Assembly (NCBI RefSeq): GCF_000814475.1
Contig: NZ_JSVC01000010.1
Location: forward strand, 158,162 to 222,161
DNA from: Flavihumibacter solisilvae
GTDB taxonomy: Bacteria; Bacteroidota; Bacteroidia; Chitinophagales; Chitinophagaceae
DNA: 64,000 nt
Direction: 5' to 3'
Shown: positions 34,008 to 44,100 of the stretch, one piece after another
Layout: the number at the start of each line of letters is the position of its first letter
How positions within the stretch are numbered: the stretch's first letter is position 1
Notes under the pieces: generated by a model
What the model saw: only the letters and a program-made list of their open reading frames with translations
Told to the model about the DNA's origin: nothing
Database searches by the model: none
Made by a program: the position numbers and the translations under genes

Positions 34008-35692
34008 AGATGTCCTTTTTTCATCTCGTTTACTGTGTGGTCTACAGCCCTTGCAGTCAGCGCCATGTAAAGAATGGAAGGGCTTTGGTTACCTGTACTG
34101 GTCATACAGGCCCCGTCAGTTACAAACACATTCTTACAGGCATGCAGCTGGTTGAATTCATTGAGCATTGATGTCTTCGGGTCACGGCCCATCCGCACCC
34201 CGCCCATTTCATGGATATCGAGTCCGGGTGGCTGTTTGGAATCACTGGTCTGCACATCCGTTACCCCTGCTTTTTCAAGCATGGCCTTCCCCTGTACCAG
34301 GAAATCCTGCAGCATTTTTTCATCATTCTCATCATAGCCCACGGAAGTTACAAGAAGGGGCACACCCCATGCATCTTTTTTGTCTCCACTCAGCCTGACA
34401 TGATTGGATTCTTTCGGGATTGTTTCACCCTGCATATACATATACACTCGCCAGGGGCCGGGTTCAGAAAGAGATTCTTTCAGCTCTGCACCGATCACCC
34501 CCGGGAAATCATCTGCGGATGGCCGGCCACGCCAGGCCCCGCTGAAAATAACATACCCACCGATAAAATCCGTGTCCTCTTTACCGAGGTTCCGGAAATT
34601 CGGGATCACGCATTCCGCCGGCCTGCGGGCAGCATTGTAGTACTGGTCAGTGAAGCCCGGCATAACACCGCTCATATAGCCCCGGTAATTATGGAAGCAG
34701 ATGTATTTACCAAGTGTGCCGCTGTCGTTACCCAGTCCATTCGGGAAACGCGATGAAATTGAATTCAACAGGATGAGATTACTGTTGAGAGCCGAGCCAT
34801 TCACAAAGATCACCCGTGCATGAAATTCGATCGCCTCTTTGCTAACGGCATCGATCACGCGAACGCCGGTTGCCTTGCCTTTTTGCTCGTCGTAAATTAT
34901 GGAATGCACAACAGAATGGGGACGAACCACGAGGTTACCGGTTTTCTTTGCCCATGGCAGTGTGGATGTTACTGAGCTGAAATAACCTCCATAGGGACAT
35001 CCGCGCATGCAAAGATTCCGGTTCTGGCATTGCCCGCGACCCTGCTGCAGGTGCAATTCTGTGGGTTCTGTCAACTGCGCCCACCTGCCGGTTATGTAAT
35101 GCCGGCCAAAGTCTTTCTCCAGCACCTGCTTCATGTGCTTCTCCACGCAATTCAGTTCATACCCGGGAATAAATTCACCATCGGGCATGGAGGGTATGCC
35201 GTCCTTATCGCCACAGATGCCGGTGAATTTTTCCACATGGCTATACCATGGCGCAATGTCTTTATACCTGATCGGCCAGTCGACCGCAAACCCGAGCCTT
35301 TTGGGCGCTTCAAATTCGAAATCACTCCAGCGCTGGCAACTCCTGCCCCAGGTCAGTGACTTTCCGCCCACCTGGTATCCCCTGATCCAGTCGAAGGGTT
35401 TCTCCTGTACATAAGGATGGTCAGCGTCCTTGATGAAAAAATGCGCGGTGTCTTCGCCAAACCCCGCAGCTTTGGTGATCAGCGGGTTTTCTTTCAGGAA
35501 GGCGCGCGTCATATTGCCACGATGTTCGAACTCCCAGGGATTTTTATCATAAGTCGGGTAGTCCTTGATGTGCTCAATATTCCGGCCCCGTTCCAGGACC
35601 AGTGTTTTCAATCCCTTCTCACATAATTCTTTTGCAGCCCACCCGCCGCTTATTCCGCTGCCAATGACAATGGCGTCGTAAGTGTTTTCCAA
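34004..35692 (-). CDS. GMC family oxidoreductase, glucoside-3-dehydrogenase-like
   Basis: 562 residues with a TTG start (no ATG fits). FAD-binding Rossmann motif IVIGSGISGGWAAKEL (residues 8-23), substrate domain, and C-terminal LDIHEMGGVRMG and GNQSPSILYMALTARA with the catalytic His and Asn. Cysteines 222, 228 and 232 in CQNRNLCMRGCP match the iron-sulfur ligand segment of FAD glucoside/glucose dehydrogenases, and this segment is missing in plain GMC alcohol oxidases. No Tat or Sec signal is present; such enzymes often ride a Tat-carrying small subunit, which is absent here. Oxidation of glucosides at C3 would feed the DUF1080 hydrolase. Confidence 0.85.
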   Translation of the reverse strand: MENTYDAIVIGSGISGGWAAKELCEKGLKTLVLERGRNIEHIKDYPTYDKNPWEFEHRGNMTRAFLKENPLITKAAGFGEDTAHFFIKDADHPYVQEKPFDWIRGYQVGGKSLTWGRSCQRWSDFEFEAPKRLGFAVDWPIRYKDIAPWYSHVEKFTGICGDKDGIPSMPDGEFIPGYELNCVEKHMKQVLEKDFGRHYITGRWAQLTEPTELHLQQGRGQCQNRNLCMRGCPYGGYFSSVTSTLPWAKKTGNLVVRPHSVVHSIIYDEQKGKATGVRVIDAVSKEAIEFHARVIFVNGSALNSNLILLNSISSRFPNGLGNDSGTLGKYICFHNYRGYMSGVMPGFTDQYYNAARRPAECVIPNFRNLGKEDTDFIGGYVIFSGAWRGRPSADDFPGVIGAELKESLSEPGPWRVYMYMQGETIPKESNHVRLSGDKKDAWGVPLLVTSVGYDENDEKMLQDFLVQGKAMLEKAGVTDVQTSDSKQPPGLDIHEMGGVRMGRDPKTSMLNEFNQLHACKNVFVTDGACMTSTGNQSPSILYMALTARAVDHTVNEMKKGHL

Positions 35693-35701
35693 ATTCAGAA
35701 T

Positions 35702-37057
35702 TTATTTTGACGAATTAAAATGCGGACTTTGAAAACCGAGCTTCTGCAGTCCACGTTGAATTTCGGGAATTTGCATGAAAAGATTCCAAAGGAGGCCGGA
35801 ACGATAATTTTCTATCATCACGATGATCGGTCCCTGGTCAATTGCGAGGTGACTGTCTGCATACCAGCCCTGTGTTTCATTGAACGCGTCAATAAAGCCA
35901 TACTGGCTCCAGATCCTGTCACCATGGTCAGTGTAAAAATGCCTGAGTGCCTGCATGGAATATTCCGGCGTGTAGGGGAAGGCAGACAGTGCGGCTGTGG
36001 GCGTTATAGTGCCGTTATCGTTGGTCGGGGAATGGGCATCATAGCCTTTATAGGTGTCACTGGCTGTAAGTCCCCAGCAATTAGCCCCATAACCCTTGAA
36101 GTGGTTCGGATTCCGCACGCAATGTTCGCGGTTGATAAGGGTGTGATTTTTATTCTGCTCCCAGTAATCGGCATAGTTGTCTTTCAGTCCGCGCGGGTCA
36201 AGACCCAGGAACGAATAATGTGAAAAGAAAAGCGGTCCGCCGTAGTCGAAGCCCAGCGGTAGTTTAATTCCATAGAATTCCTTCCCGTTCTTAAAAAAAT
36301 TGCTTTCAGCCCAGCCGCGGTGGTAAACGGCAGGACTCACGGGATATCTTTCACCCGAGGCGGCCAGCACGTACATGATGAGGCATTCATTGAAACCGCG
36401 CACCGCGAAATTCATGGCCCAGCCATTGTCCGGGCTCCAGTGCCAGTACAGTACTTCCCGCCCGTCGCGGGTAAACCAGTCCCATTCAATATCATTCCAC
36501 ATCCAGCCAATTCGGTTACGCAATTCCGTTTCTACCTGGCCGGAACCATTGAAGTATTGGCGGGCGCATAAAAGTCCCTGGAACAGGAAGGAAGTTTCAA
36601 CCAGGTCTGCACCATCGTCCTTGCGGCTGAAGGGAATGGTTTTGCCAGTTTCACCATTCAGCCAGTGCGGGAATACGCCATGGTAGGCATCCGCCTTCAG
36701 CAGGAAATTCACCATCTTCAGCAGGAAGCGGGCAGCGGTGTCCCTACCGATCCATTTGCGTTCCGTAGCGACGATAACAGCCATGATCCCGAATCCGGTG
36801 CCGCCGGTGGTGGTCACTTCGTTGCCATAGTTGAATGCCACATTACTTCGTTCCCTTGCAAGGCCGGAAACGGGGTGTGCAAAGTCCCAGAAATACCGGA
36901 AGGTTTGCTTTTGCACCAGGTCCAGCAAGGCCGAATCGCTTAGATTGGCGGGACGGGCTGCGACCGCTTTTTCGGCAACTGCTTTTTTCTTTTGTGCTGT
37001 TACGGTAAAGGAGAGGACAGCAAGCAGCGGAATTAACAGGAACTGACGAAACTTCAT
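35702..37057 (-). CDS. PF10091 'glucoamylase' family protein, GH144-type endo-beta-glucanase
   Basis: 451 residues, signal peptide (ending LSFTVTAQ). The catalytic (alpha/alpha)6 toroid spans about 40-450: FRYFWDFAHPVSGLARER, TGGTGFGIMAV, GVFPHWLNGETGKTIPF and DDGADLVETSFL with acidic residues at about 147-154, then NGWAMNFAVRGFNECL and GPIIVMIENYRSGLLW. Automatic annotation calls this family glucoamylase, but GH144, founded on a Chitinophaga endo-beta-1,2-glucanase, has this sequence. It would cut beta-1,2-glucan into sophoro-oligosaccharides. Its closest relative is the next gene upstream (about half of aligned motif residues identical). Ends 9 bp before the GMC gene. Confidence 0.85.
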   Translation of the reverse strand: MKFRQFLLIPLLAVLSFTVTAQKKKAVAEKAVAARPANLSDSALLDLVQKQTFRYFWDFAHPVSGLARERSNVAFNYGNEVTTTGGTGFGIMAVIVATERKWIGRDTAARFLLKMVNFLLKADAYHGVFPHWLNGETGKTIPFSRKDDGADLVETSFLFQGLLCARQYFNGSGQVETELRNRIGWMWNDIEWDWFTRDGREVLYWHWSPDNGWAMNFAVRGFNECLIMYVLAASGERYPVSPAVYHRGWAESNFFKNGKEFYGIKLPLGFDYGGPLFFSHYSFLGLDPRGLKDNYADYWEQNKNHTLINREHCVRNPNHFKGYGANCWGLTASDTYKGYDAHSPTNDNGTITPTAALSAFPYTPEYSMQALRHFYTDHGDRIWSQYGFIDAFNETQGWYADSHLAIDQGPIIVMIENYRSGLLWNLFMQIPEIQRGLQKLGFQSPHFNSSK

Positions 37058-37074
37058 ATTTGTTTTTTATTGCG

Positions 37075-38748
37075 TTACAGGTATGGTGCTGAGAAGCCGA
37101 GTGTTTTCATGCCGGTTTTCACTTCCGGGCAACTGGTAAATAATTCCCAAAGCAACCCCGACCGGTGATTCTCGATCATGACGATGATGGGGCCCTGGTC
37201 AATGGCCAGGAACGAGTCCGCAAACCAGATGTCTTTCAACGAAAATGCATCCGTGAACCCGTATTCCTTCCAGATCCTGTCGCCCAGCTGGTAATAGAAA
37301 AATTTCAGCGCTTTCATTGACTCAGCGGGAGTATAGGGCAGGGAAGAGATTGCGGCAGTAGGCGCAATGAATCCCAGGTCGTTGGTGGGTGAGCTGGCGG
37401 TATACCCGTTTTTGATATCACTCGCAGTCAGTCCCCAGCAGCGGTCACTATACCCATACTGCGATTTTGGATTGGCTACGCAGTAACTATAGTTGATGAG
37501 GGTATGGTTGGTATTCTGAACCTGGTAATTTGCATAAGGATCTGCCAGGCCGCGTGGGTCTATACCAAGAAAGGAATAGTGTGCGAAGAAAAGTGGCCCG
37601 CCCAATGCGGGACCCAGGGGAAGGGTATAGCCGTAATAAGCTGCCCCGTTTTTCATGCCCCCGTTGCCTGCCCACCCGTTATCATATACGGTCTTTGGAA
37701 CGGAAAAGGTTTTTGATGATGCCCCGAGTACATAGGTGATGAGACATTCATTCCACCCTTTGATCTGCATATTGATTTGCCACTGGTAATTCGGGCTCCA
37801 GTGCCAGTACAGCACCTGTTCATCCTGTTTCCGGAACCAGCTCCATTCCACTGCATCGGCAATGGCGTTGATATCATTCCTCAGCGTTTGTTCATCTGCG
37901 TTTGCCCGGTTAAAGTATTGACGTGCGGTGAGTAATCCCTGCACCAGGTAAGAAGTTTCCACGAGGTCTGCACCGTTATCAGTTGCGCTGAAGGGCTGCA
38001 CAGCCCCGGTGGCACCGTCGAGCCAGTGCGGGAATGCGCCATGAAACCTGGCAGCTTTTGTACCAAGGAAGCCGACTATAGTTTTCATGCGTTCAAGACC
38101 TTCGTTCCGGGTAATGAACCCGCGATGAATTGCCGTAACGATAGCCATGATGCCAAATCCTGAACCGCCGGAAGTAACCACATCACCGGAAGTATTGCGT
38201 TCGCGGGCAAGGCCGGAGACCGGGTGCGCCAGATCCCAGAAGTAACGGAAAGTCTGTTTCTGTACCAGGGTCAGCAGCGAGTCATCTGTAATCAGGGGAA
38301 ACTTCGCAGTAGAATCAATTGGCGTTTTCAGCGCCACATTTACCGGCGATGCCAGTTTACTGCCATCATTTGCTTCAAGAGTGCTGGTAATGCGGAGCGT
38401 GAATTGGGTGAGAGGCGACAGGTTTTCACCGGGAACAATTACGATTGTGCTGTCGCGGTTATCAGTAGTTAATGATACGGGCACAAAGCTGCTTCCGCCT
38501 GCTGACAATGATACCGCGCGTTCAATAGATGATGGTTTAATGTCTTTGGCGAAAGACACGCGGATGGTGGGTTTTGATTTTACATCGGTATAACTGAAAC
38601 CATTGTTGTTGCCGTCGACCGTTAATGCGGTCATATCAAATTTTGATGGTGCCGGCGGTGGTTCGGGAGCCGGTTCGTTGTCTTCCGATTTACTGCATGC
38701 GAAAATGCTGCCCAAAAGTAATCCTGCTATCAAAATCCTGGCCTTCAT
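37075..38748 (-). CDS. Lipoprotein GH144-type enzyme with N-terminal Ig-like domain
   Basis: 557 residues, lipoprotein signal (LLGSIFACSKSEDN, lipid-modified Cys at about 18). A Pro-rich linker (about 25-38) leads to an Ig-like (Big_5-type) domain (about 40-145). The same toroid domain as its neighbour follows (about 155-555; FRYFWDLAHPVSGLARER, SGGSGFGIMAI, DNGADLVETSYL, GPIIVMIENHRSGLLW). Probably surface-exposed or outer-membrane-anchored, so it would do the first endo-cut outside the cell, while the partner acts in the periplasm. A duplication of one ancestral gene is evident. It starts 36 bp after the terminator that ends susC-susD-lamG. Confidence 0.86.
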   Translation of the reverse strand: MKARILIAGLLLGSIFACSKSEDNEPAPEPPPAPSKFDMTALTVDGNNNGFSYTDVKSKPTIRVSFAKDIKPSSIERAVSLSAGGSSFVPVSLTTDNRDSTIVIVPGENLSPLTQFTLRITSTLEANDGSKLASPVNVALKTPIDSTAKFPLITDDSLLTLVQKQTFRYFWDLAHPVSGLARERNTSGDVVTSGGSGFGIMAIVTAIHRGFITRNEGLERMKTIVGFLGTKAARFHGAFPHWLDGATGAVQPFSATDNGADLVETSYLVQGLLTARQYFNRANADEQTLRNDINAIADAVEWSWFRKQDEQVLYWHWSPNYQWQINMQIKGWNECLITYVLGASSKTFSVPKTVYDNGWAGNGGMKNGAAYYGYTLPLGPALGGPLFFAHYSFLGIDPRGLADPYANYQVQNTNHTLINYSYCVANPKSQYGYSDRCWGLTASDIKNGYTASSPTNDLGFIAPTAAISSLPYTPAESMKALKFFYYQLGDRIWKEYGFTDAFSLKDIWFADSFLAIDQGPIIVMIENHRSGLLWELFTSCPEVKTGMKTLGFSAPYL

Positions 38749-38770
38749 GCTGCAATGAAAATTGGAAATT

Positions 38771-38810
38771 AAAAAGTAAAAAAGGGGCTGCCTGCTGCTT
38801 CAGGCAACCC
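38771..38810 (-). terminator. Terminator between the LamG gene and the enzyme genes
   Basis: Minus strand: GGGTTGCCTG, loop AAGCAG, CAGGCAGCCC (10-bp stem with one G-T pair), then CTTTTTTACTTTTT. It would favour susC-susD-lamG transcripts over the enzyme genes downstream. Confidence 0.8.
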
Positions 38811-38839
38811 ACAAAAAAACCAAATAAACCAAACTAAAC

Positions 38840-39673
38840 TTATTTTCCCCTGGCCTCCAGTTTAACCAGTGCATTCACATCCGCATCGGAGAGGGCAACG
38901 TTGTAAACCCTGATCTCGTCCAATGCTCCCAGCAGGTAACTCGCCCAGTCCTGCTTGCCTGTTGCAGAAGTAGAGCTGGGATCGGTCTGGAACTGGGCGG
39001 TGCCGAAGATCCAGGTAGTTGCTTCATTGAAATGTAATGGCCCGAGCCCGGCAAAGGTTTTTGCCTGGATCCGTGAGCCGTTCACATACAAGGTTGCGGT
39101 TGAACTTCCTTCATTATAAGTCAGGGTCATATTATTCCAGGTACCCCAGAAATTCTGGAGTTCGTAGACGTCCGAACCTGCCTCGGTTGTATTGCTTGTG
39201 AGGATGTACTTGAATTTGGCAACAGTTTCTGATGCACCGTTTTCAAAGAACATGTTGATGTTTCCCCAGAAGCGTGACGCATGATTCAGGTTGACTGTGC
39301 CCATTATTCCATCAGGATTAAAAGGGGTGTTCACCCAATAACTGATGGTGAAGCTGGTCATATTCTGCACTTCCTCACTTGGAGTTGCCAGCACATAGAC
39401 ATCCTGGCCACACTGGATAGCCTGCCCTTTAATTCCGCCAGTCAGCGTTGTGCCCACGTTAGTGGCGGCTGCACCGGAGATACTGTCATTGAGGTTGCCG
39501 TTAAATCCCCAGTAGGCGACCATATTTTCAGGTGCTATTTCAGATGTGCTGGTATACCCACCGATCACGAGATCGGGTGCGTATGATTCGGGATCGAATT
39601 GTTTATAGCAGGAAGAGAACATCAAAACTGACACTGCCAGCAAGGGCAGCCATGTATTTTGCATTCGTCTCAT
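38840..39673 (-). CDS. LamG-domain lipoprotein, putative surface glycan-binding protein
   Basis: 277 residues, lipoprotein signal with Cys in LMFSSCYKQFD. The C-terminal two-thirds (about 55-275) is a LamG/concanavalin-like jelly roll: VAYWGFNGNLNDSISG, FTISYWVNTPF, WNNMTLTYNEGSSTATLYVNG and LDEIRVYNVALSDADVNAL. The position straight after SusD (22 bp), before a terminator, matches the place of SusE/F-type surface glycan-binding proteins. No catalytic motif is seen. Likely it holds the polysaccharide at the cell surface. The ligand is unknown but should match that of the adjacent SusCD. Confidence 0.8.
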   Translation of the reverse strand: MRRMQNTWLPLLAVSVLMFSSCYKQFDPESYAPDLVIGGYTSTSEIAPENMVAYWGFNGNLNDSISGAAATNVGTTLTGGIKGQAIQCGQDVYVLATPSEEVQNMTSFTISYWVNTPFNPDGIMGTVNLNHASRFWGNINMFFENGASETVAKFKYILTSNTTEAGSDVYELQNFWGTWNNMTLTYNEGSSTATLYVNGSRIQAKTFAGLGPLHFNEATTWIFGTAQFQTDPSSTSATGKQDWASYLLGALDEIRVYNVALSDADVNALVKLEARGK

Positions 39674-39695
39674 TGTACTTCGATTTTTAGGGTGA

Positions 39696-41180
39696 TTAAT
39701 AACCAGGATTTTGAGTCAATGTACCGGCGCTCAGGTCGATCTCATTCTGGGGAATCGGCCACACTTCATTCTTACCGGCAACAAATCCTTTACCGGCGAG
39801 AACGGTTGCTGCCCTTCCCTGGCGTACCAGGTCAAAGAAGCGGTCAAATTCCATTGCCAGTTCTACCCTTCTTTCTTTCCAGATCGCCTCGCGAAGCGCT
39901 CCCTGGTCGTCTGTTGTCACATCCGGAAGAATAGCAGCGTTGCCTCCCCTGGCCCGGGCACGTACCGCATTAAGCGAAGATTTCGCCTGTGCCGGATTGC
40001 CCAACTCATTCGCAGCTTCTGCATTCATCAGCAGCACATCTGCGTACCTGATCACCCGGATGTTCTGTTCTGAACCTTCTGAGCATTCCACGTAAGTGCT
40101 GAATGGAACGTATGATTTCTGGTTATACATCGGGTTATCACCTGTAGCTGGGATCGGGTCTCCCTGCGGTGTGGTTTCGCCCCTGAAAATGATGGTTGCG
40201 TCTCGTCTTGGATCATCGGCCTCATAAGCATTCGCAAGGTCCTGGGTCGGAACATTAAATCCCCAACCACCGCCAAAGCTTGCGCGAACGCCCTGCACTT
40301 GTGAGTACTGTGAATTCGAAATGTCACAGTTTCCTGGCACATAAGCAGCCTGGATCTCGAACACGGATTCCACGCTGTTTTCATTTTGCACCCTGAAGAG
40401 TTTTTCATAATCCGGGAAAAGCGCATAACCCAGTCCCATTACCTGGTTGGTAAGATTCAGGACCTGGTCCCATTTGTTCTGGTACATGGAGACTTTGGCA
40501 TGAAGCGCGAGTGCTGCACCCTTGGTTGCGCGACCGATGTCTTTGGACGGGTAAGTCTGTGGAAGCACTGCGGCTGCTTCGGTAAGGTCCTGTTCGATGG
40601 CTGCATACACTTCCTCTTTTGTTGCCCTGGGAATGTTATACTCGGAAGCGTCTACCGGTAACTTGAGGCGAAGCGGTACTCCGCCGAATGCACGCACAAG
40701 CCGGAAATAACTGTATGCGCGGATGAATTTCGCCTCAGCCAGGAAGCGGTTCTTCAATCCTTCTTCCATTGCTATCGGCGGCACATTGGCAAGTACCTGG
40801 TTGGCCAGGTTGATATTCTGGAACTGACCTGCCCAGAAGTCGAGTGTCTGTCCTTCCGTTGAAGTAGCGGTAAAGTCATCAAATTTATTCAGGAAGGTGG
40901 CGTCACTGGCGCTGGATCCTTTCTCGGTATCGTCTGAACCGAGACTTTCAATGGCAATAGGTGCGAAAGCCACATTGTTCCAGGTACGCAGGTTGGCATA
41001 CATGGCATTAACAGCTTTTGCCGCATCATCTTCATTTTGCCAGAACGCTTCATTTGGTTGTTGTCCCTGCGGTGGTACATCCAGGAAACTTTTGGTGCAT
41101 CCGTTGGCAACCAATAACACTGTCACCGCTGCGGTTCCCAGGAGAGTGCTGGTTATATAATTAAAACGAATCTTTTTCAT
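39696..41180 (-). CDS. SusD/RagB family outer-membrane glycan-binding lipoprotein
   Basis: 494 residues. Lipoprotein signal (LVANGCTKSFLD, lipid Cys at about 28). SusD N-terminal motif FLDVPPQGQ, TPR-type helices through the middle (FIRAYSYFRLVRAFGGVPL, ALHAKVSMYQNKWDQVL), and the C-terminal IRYADVLLMNAEAANELG, RVELAMEFDRFFDLVRQG and WPIPQNEIDLS typical of the RagB/SusD family. It caps the SusC barrel and captures oligosaccharides. It lies 10 bp downstream of susC and 22 bp upstream of the LamG gene. Confidence 0.95.
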   Translation of the reverse strand: MKKIRFNYITSTLLGTAAVTVLLVANGCTKSFLDVPPQGQQPNEAFWQNEDDAAKAVNAMYANLRTWNNVAFAPIAIESLGSDDTEKGSSASDATFLNKFDDFTATSTEGQTLDFWAGQFQNINLANQVLANVPPIAMEEGLKNRFLAEAKFIRAYSYFRLVRAFGGVPLRLKLPVDASEYNIPRATKEEVYAAIEQDLTEAAAVLPQTYPSKDIGRATKGAALALHAKVSMYQNKWDQVLNLTNQVMGLGYALFPDYEKLFRVQNENSVESVFEIQAAYVPGNCDISNSQYSQVQGVRASFGGGWGFNVPTQDLANAYEADDPRRDATIIFRGETTPQGDPIPATGDNPMYNQKSYVPFSTYVECSEGSEQNIRVIRYADVLLMNAEAANELGNPAQAKSSLNAVRARARGGNAAILPDVTTDDQGALREAIWKERRVELAMEFDRFFDLVRQGRAATVLAGKGFVAGKNEVWPIPQNEIDLSAGTLTQNPGY

Positions 41181-41190
41181 ACAAATGTTT

Positions 41191-44100
41191 TTAGAAGGTT
41201 ACGTTCAATCCAAAGTTGTAGGTAGCAAACAGCGGATACACATTGTTGTCAATACCTGCATCGATCGGCGTTCCTCCAAGCTCAGGGTTGATGCCTCTGT
41301 AGCTGAAGAAATTGAATGGGTTCTGCGCGTTCGCATATACCCGGACCCTGCTGATCTTCCAGCGACCGGTCACGTCAGGATTGATTGTGTAGCCCAGTTG
41401 CGCGTTCCTTACTCTGAAATAAGCGCCACTTTCAACGAAGAAGGAGTTGGGTCTGTAGTTCTCACCACCACCGATATTGGCGGATGGCCATTTGTTCGAA
41501 GTGCCTTCACCATGCCAGCGGTTATCATAAAACTCTTTGGTGAAATTTTCATTTCCGTAGCGGATGGCCAGGTTTGCGTTATAGATGTCTACCCCTGCCA
41601 CGCCCTGGAAATCGAGTTGCAGATCCCAGTTCTTATAATTCCATGTGGTGTTGATGCCGTAATAATACTTCGGGTTCGGGTTTCCAATGGGAACACGGTC
41701 GAGGGCGTCGATTACGCCATCGGGTTTGCCCTGCGGACCACTGAGATCCTTGAAACGGAAGTCGCCGGGTGCAGCCGTTGGTTGTGCGGAATTATTGATC
41801 TCCGCCTGGTTCTGGAAGATCCCGTCTGTCTGGTACCCGTAGAACTCACCTATTGGGCGTCCGACAACTGTTCTTGTTGCAAGAGCGCCACCGGTGGAAG
41901 CACCGCCCCCGGCAAAAATCGGGTTCTTACCTGTAATGGTGCTGGTTACTTCGTTGTCGTTGATACTCAGGTTGGCGCCAACAGTATAGCTGACATCCTT
42001 GCCGATGCCGTCACGCCAGTTCACCGTGAATTCCCATCCCCTGTTCCGGAAGGTTGCCTGGTTACCCAGGATCTGTGCCCCTGTTGTTCCGACAGAAGAA
42101 AGAATCGGGATCGGGAAGATCGCATCTTCAGTTTCCCGGTTGTACCAATCGACTTCCACTGACAACCGGCTTTTCAGCAAACTTGCTTCAATGCCGATAT
42201 CGGTTCCCACACCTTTTTCCCAAACCGTTGTCGGCGGTACCACGGTGGTGATACTTGCACCTGTATACAACTGGCCATTGAAGATTGCTGTCAGGTATGG
42301 GTCCTGGTTAACCCGCAGCACGGAGATATTGGTCGGCACGGAGGCGTTACCGATCTTACCCCAGCTACCCCGGAGTTTCAGGTTATTGAAGATTTCCTGG
42401 TCATCCATGAAAGACTCTTCGGTAATAACCCAGCCCACACCCACAGATGGCAGGTAGGCCCAGCGGTCGTCACCAAAAAATTTGGATGATCCATCCGCGC
42501 GGATGGAAGCATTTACCAGGTACCTGCTTTTAAACGCGTAGTTGACGCGGCCAAAATAAGAAGCAACAGTGTACAGGTCGCCGTCATCATCGATAAACCT
42601 TGTAGCCGGATCGCCCAGTGTCAGGTAACGGTCGCCGTCAGAGGTATTCGGAACATTCAGCGCCGAAGCGGTAAGCCTGTACCACTGGTTCCTTTGCGCG
42701 CCCTGGCCAACGAGTGCCTTCACACTGTGGTCGCCGAACTTACGGTCATAGGTAAGTGTATTTTCGATGATCCAGTTCCTGATTTCGGTGCGTCCTACAT
42801 TCAGCCTGCTGGTGGTATTGCGTTGTTTAAGCGTGGCTGCATAAACCGGGGTATAACCCTGGAATTCGTACTGGCCATATTCACCACCCAGGCTGGTGCG
42901 GAATGTGAAATTCTTCAGGAACTTGAGTTCCGCATACATACTACCTGTAACCCTGCTGAATTTGGATTTCTGGTCGTTGTAATCAATTGTTACCTGCGGG
43001 TTGAAGTTCGCACCATCACCCAGGTTGAAGTCACTCGGGTCACCGTAAGATCCATCGGAATAGTATACCGGCACAATAGGCGCTGCGGTATACAATTCAC
43101 GGAAGATGCTTTCCGGAACCGAGTCAGTCTGGTTTGCGGAAGCTGTTACGGTATAACCAACTTTCAGGTCTTTAGTGACCGTAAAATCAGTCTGCAGTTT
43201 GGCAGTAAAGCGTTCAAACTTGTTCGTTTCCACCAGTCCGTCCTGGCGGAGATAGCCGAGGGAGAAACTATATGTGGTCCGGTCAGCGCCACCACTGACA
43301 GAGATCTGGTGACTGGTAATCAAAGCATTCCTCAGGATCTGGTTGTACCATTCGGTACCTTTTCCAAACTGGGAAGCGTCAACCAGTGAGGTATCCGGGT
43401 TTTTTGTATTGATCTGGAGAAGTTCGTTCGCCATGGTGGCGAACTCATTCCCATTCGCCAGGTCGATCTGGTTGGTGATCTTCGACCAGCCAACATAGCC
43501 ATTATAATTAATGACCGGCTTTCCTGAACGACCCTTTTTGGTGGTGATCAGCACCACGCCGTTTGCCGCGCGGATACCATAGATGGACTGTGCAGAGGCA
43601 TCCTTCAGGATGCTCAGGCTTTCGATATCGTTCGGGTTAAGAAAGCTGATATCGGTGAACCATACCCCGTCCACAACATATAACGGGTTGGGATCGCCAT
43701 ATACGGTTCCAAGACCGCGGATCCTGATCTGTGGTGAGGAACCCGGTGCACCCCGGTTGGTGATCTGTACACCCGCAACCTTACCTTGTAATGAACTCAC
43801 GGGGTTAATAGCTGGTTGCTTGGCAAGTTCATCGCCTTTAAGCTGGGTAACAGCACCGGTTACGTCCAGCTTGCGCTGCGTACCGTATCCCACTACCACC
43901 ACCTGGTCCTGGAGCTGGCTCGAGGGCTTGAGGGAAATGCTTATATCGGTTTTCCCGGCCACCGGTACTTCCGCAGTTTCATAACCCACATAGGTGATTT
44001 CCAGCACCGCATCATCAGGGACATTAAGGGAGAATTTACCGTTGGCATCTGTTGAGGTGCCGGTAGAACTTCCCTTGACCTTTACCGTCGCGCCGGGCAG

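Noticed and set aside
35702..38748. Starch or glycogen degradation by 'glucoamylases'
   Set aside because: The PF10091 label is historical. The sequence motifs and the GH3 neighbour fit GH144-type beta-glucanase better, and no alpha-glucan enzyme such as GH13 or GH31 is present.
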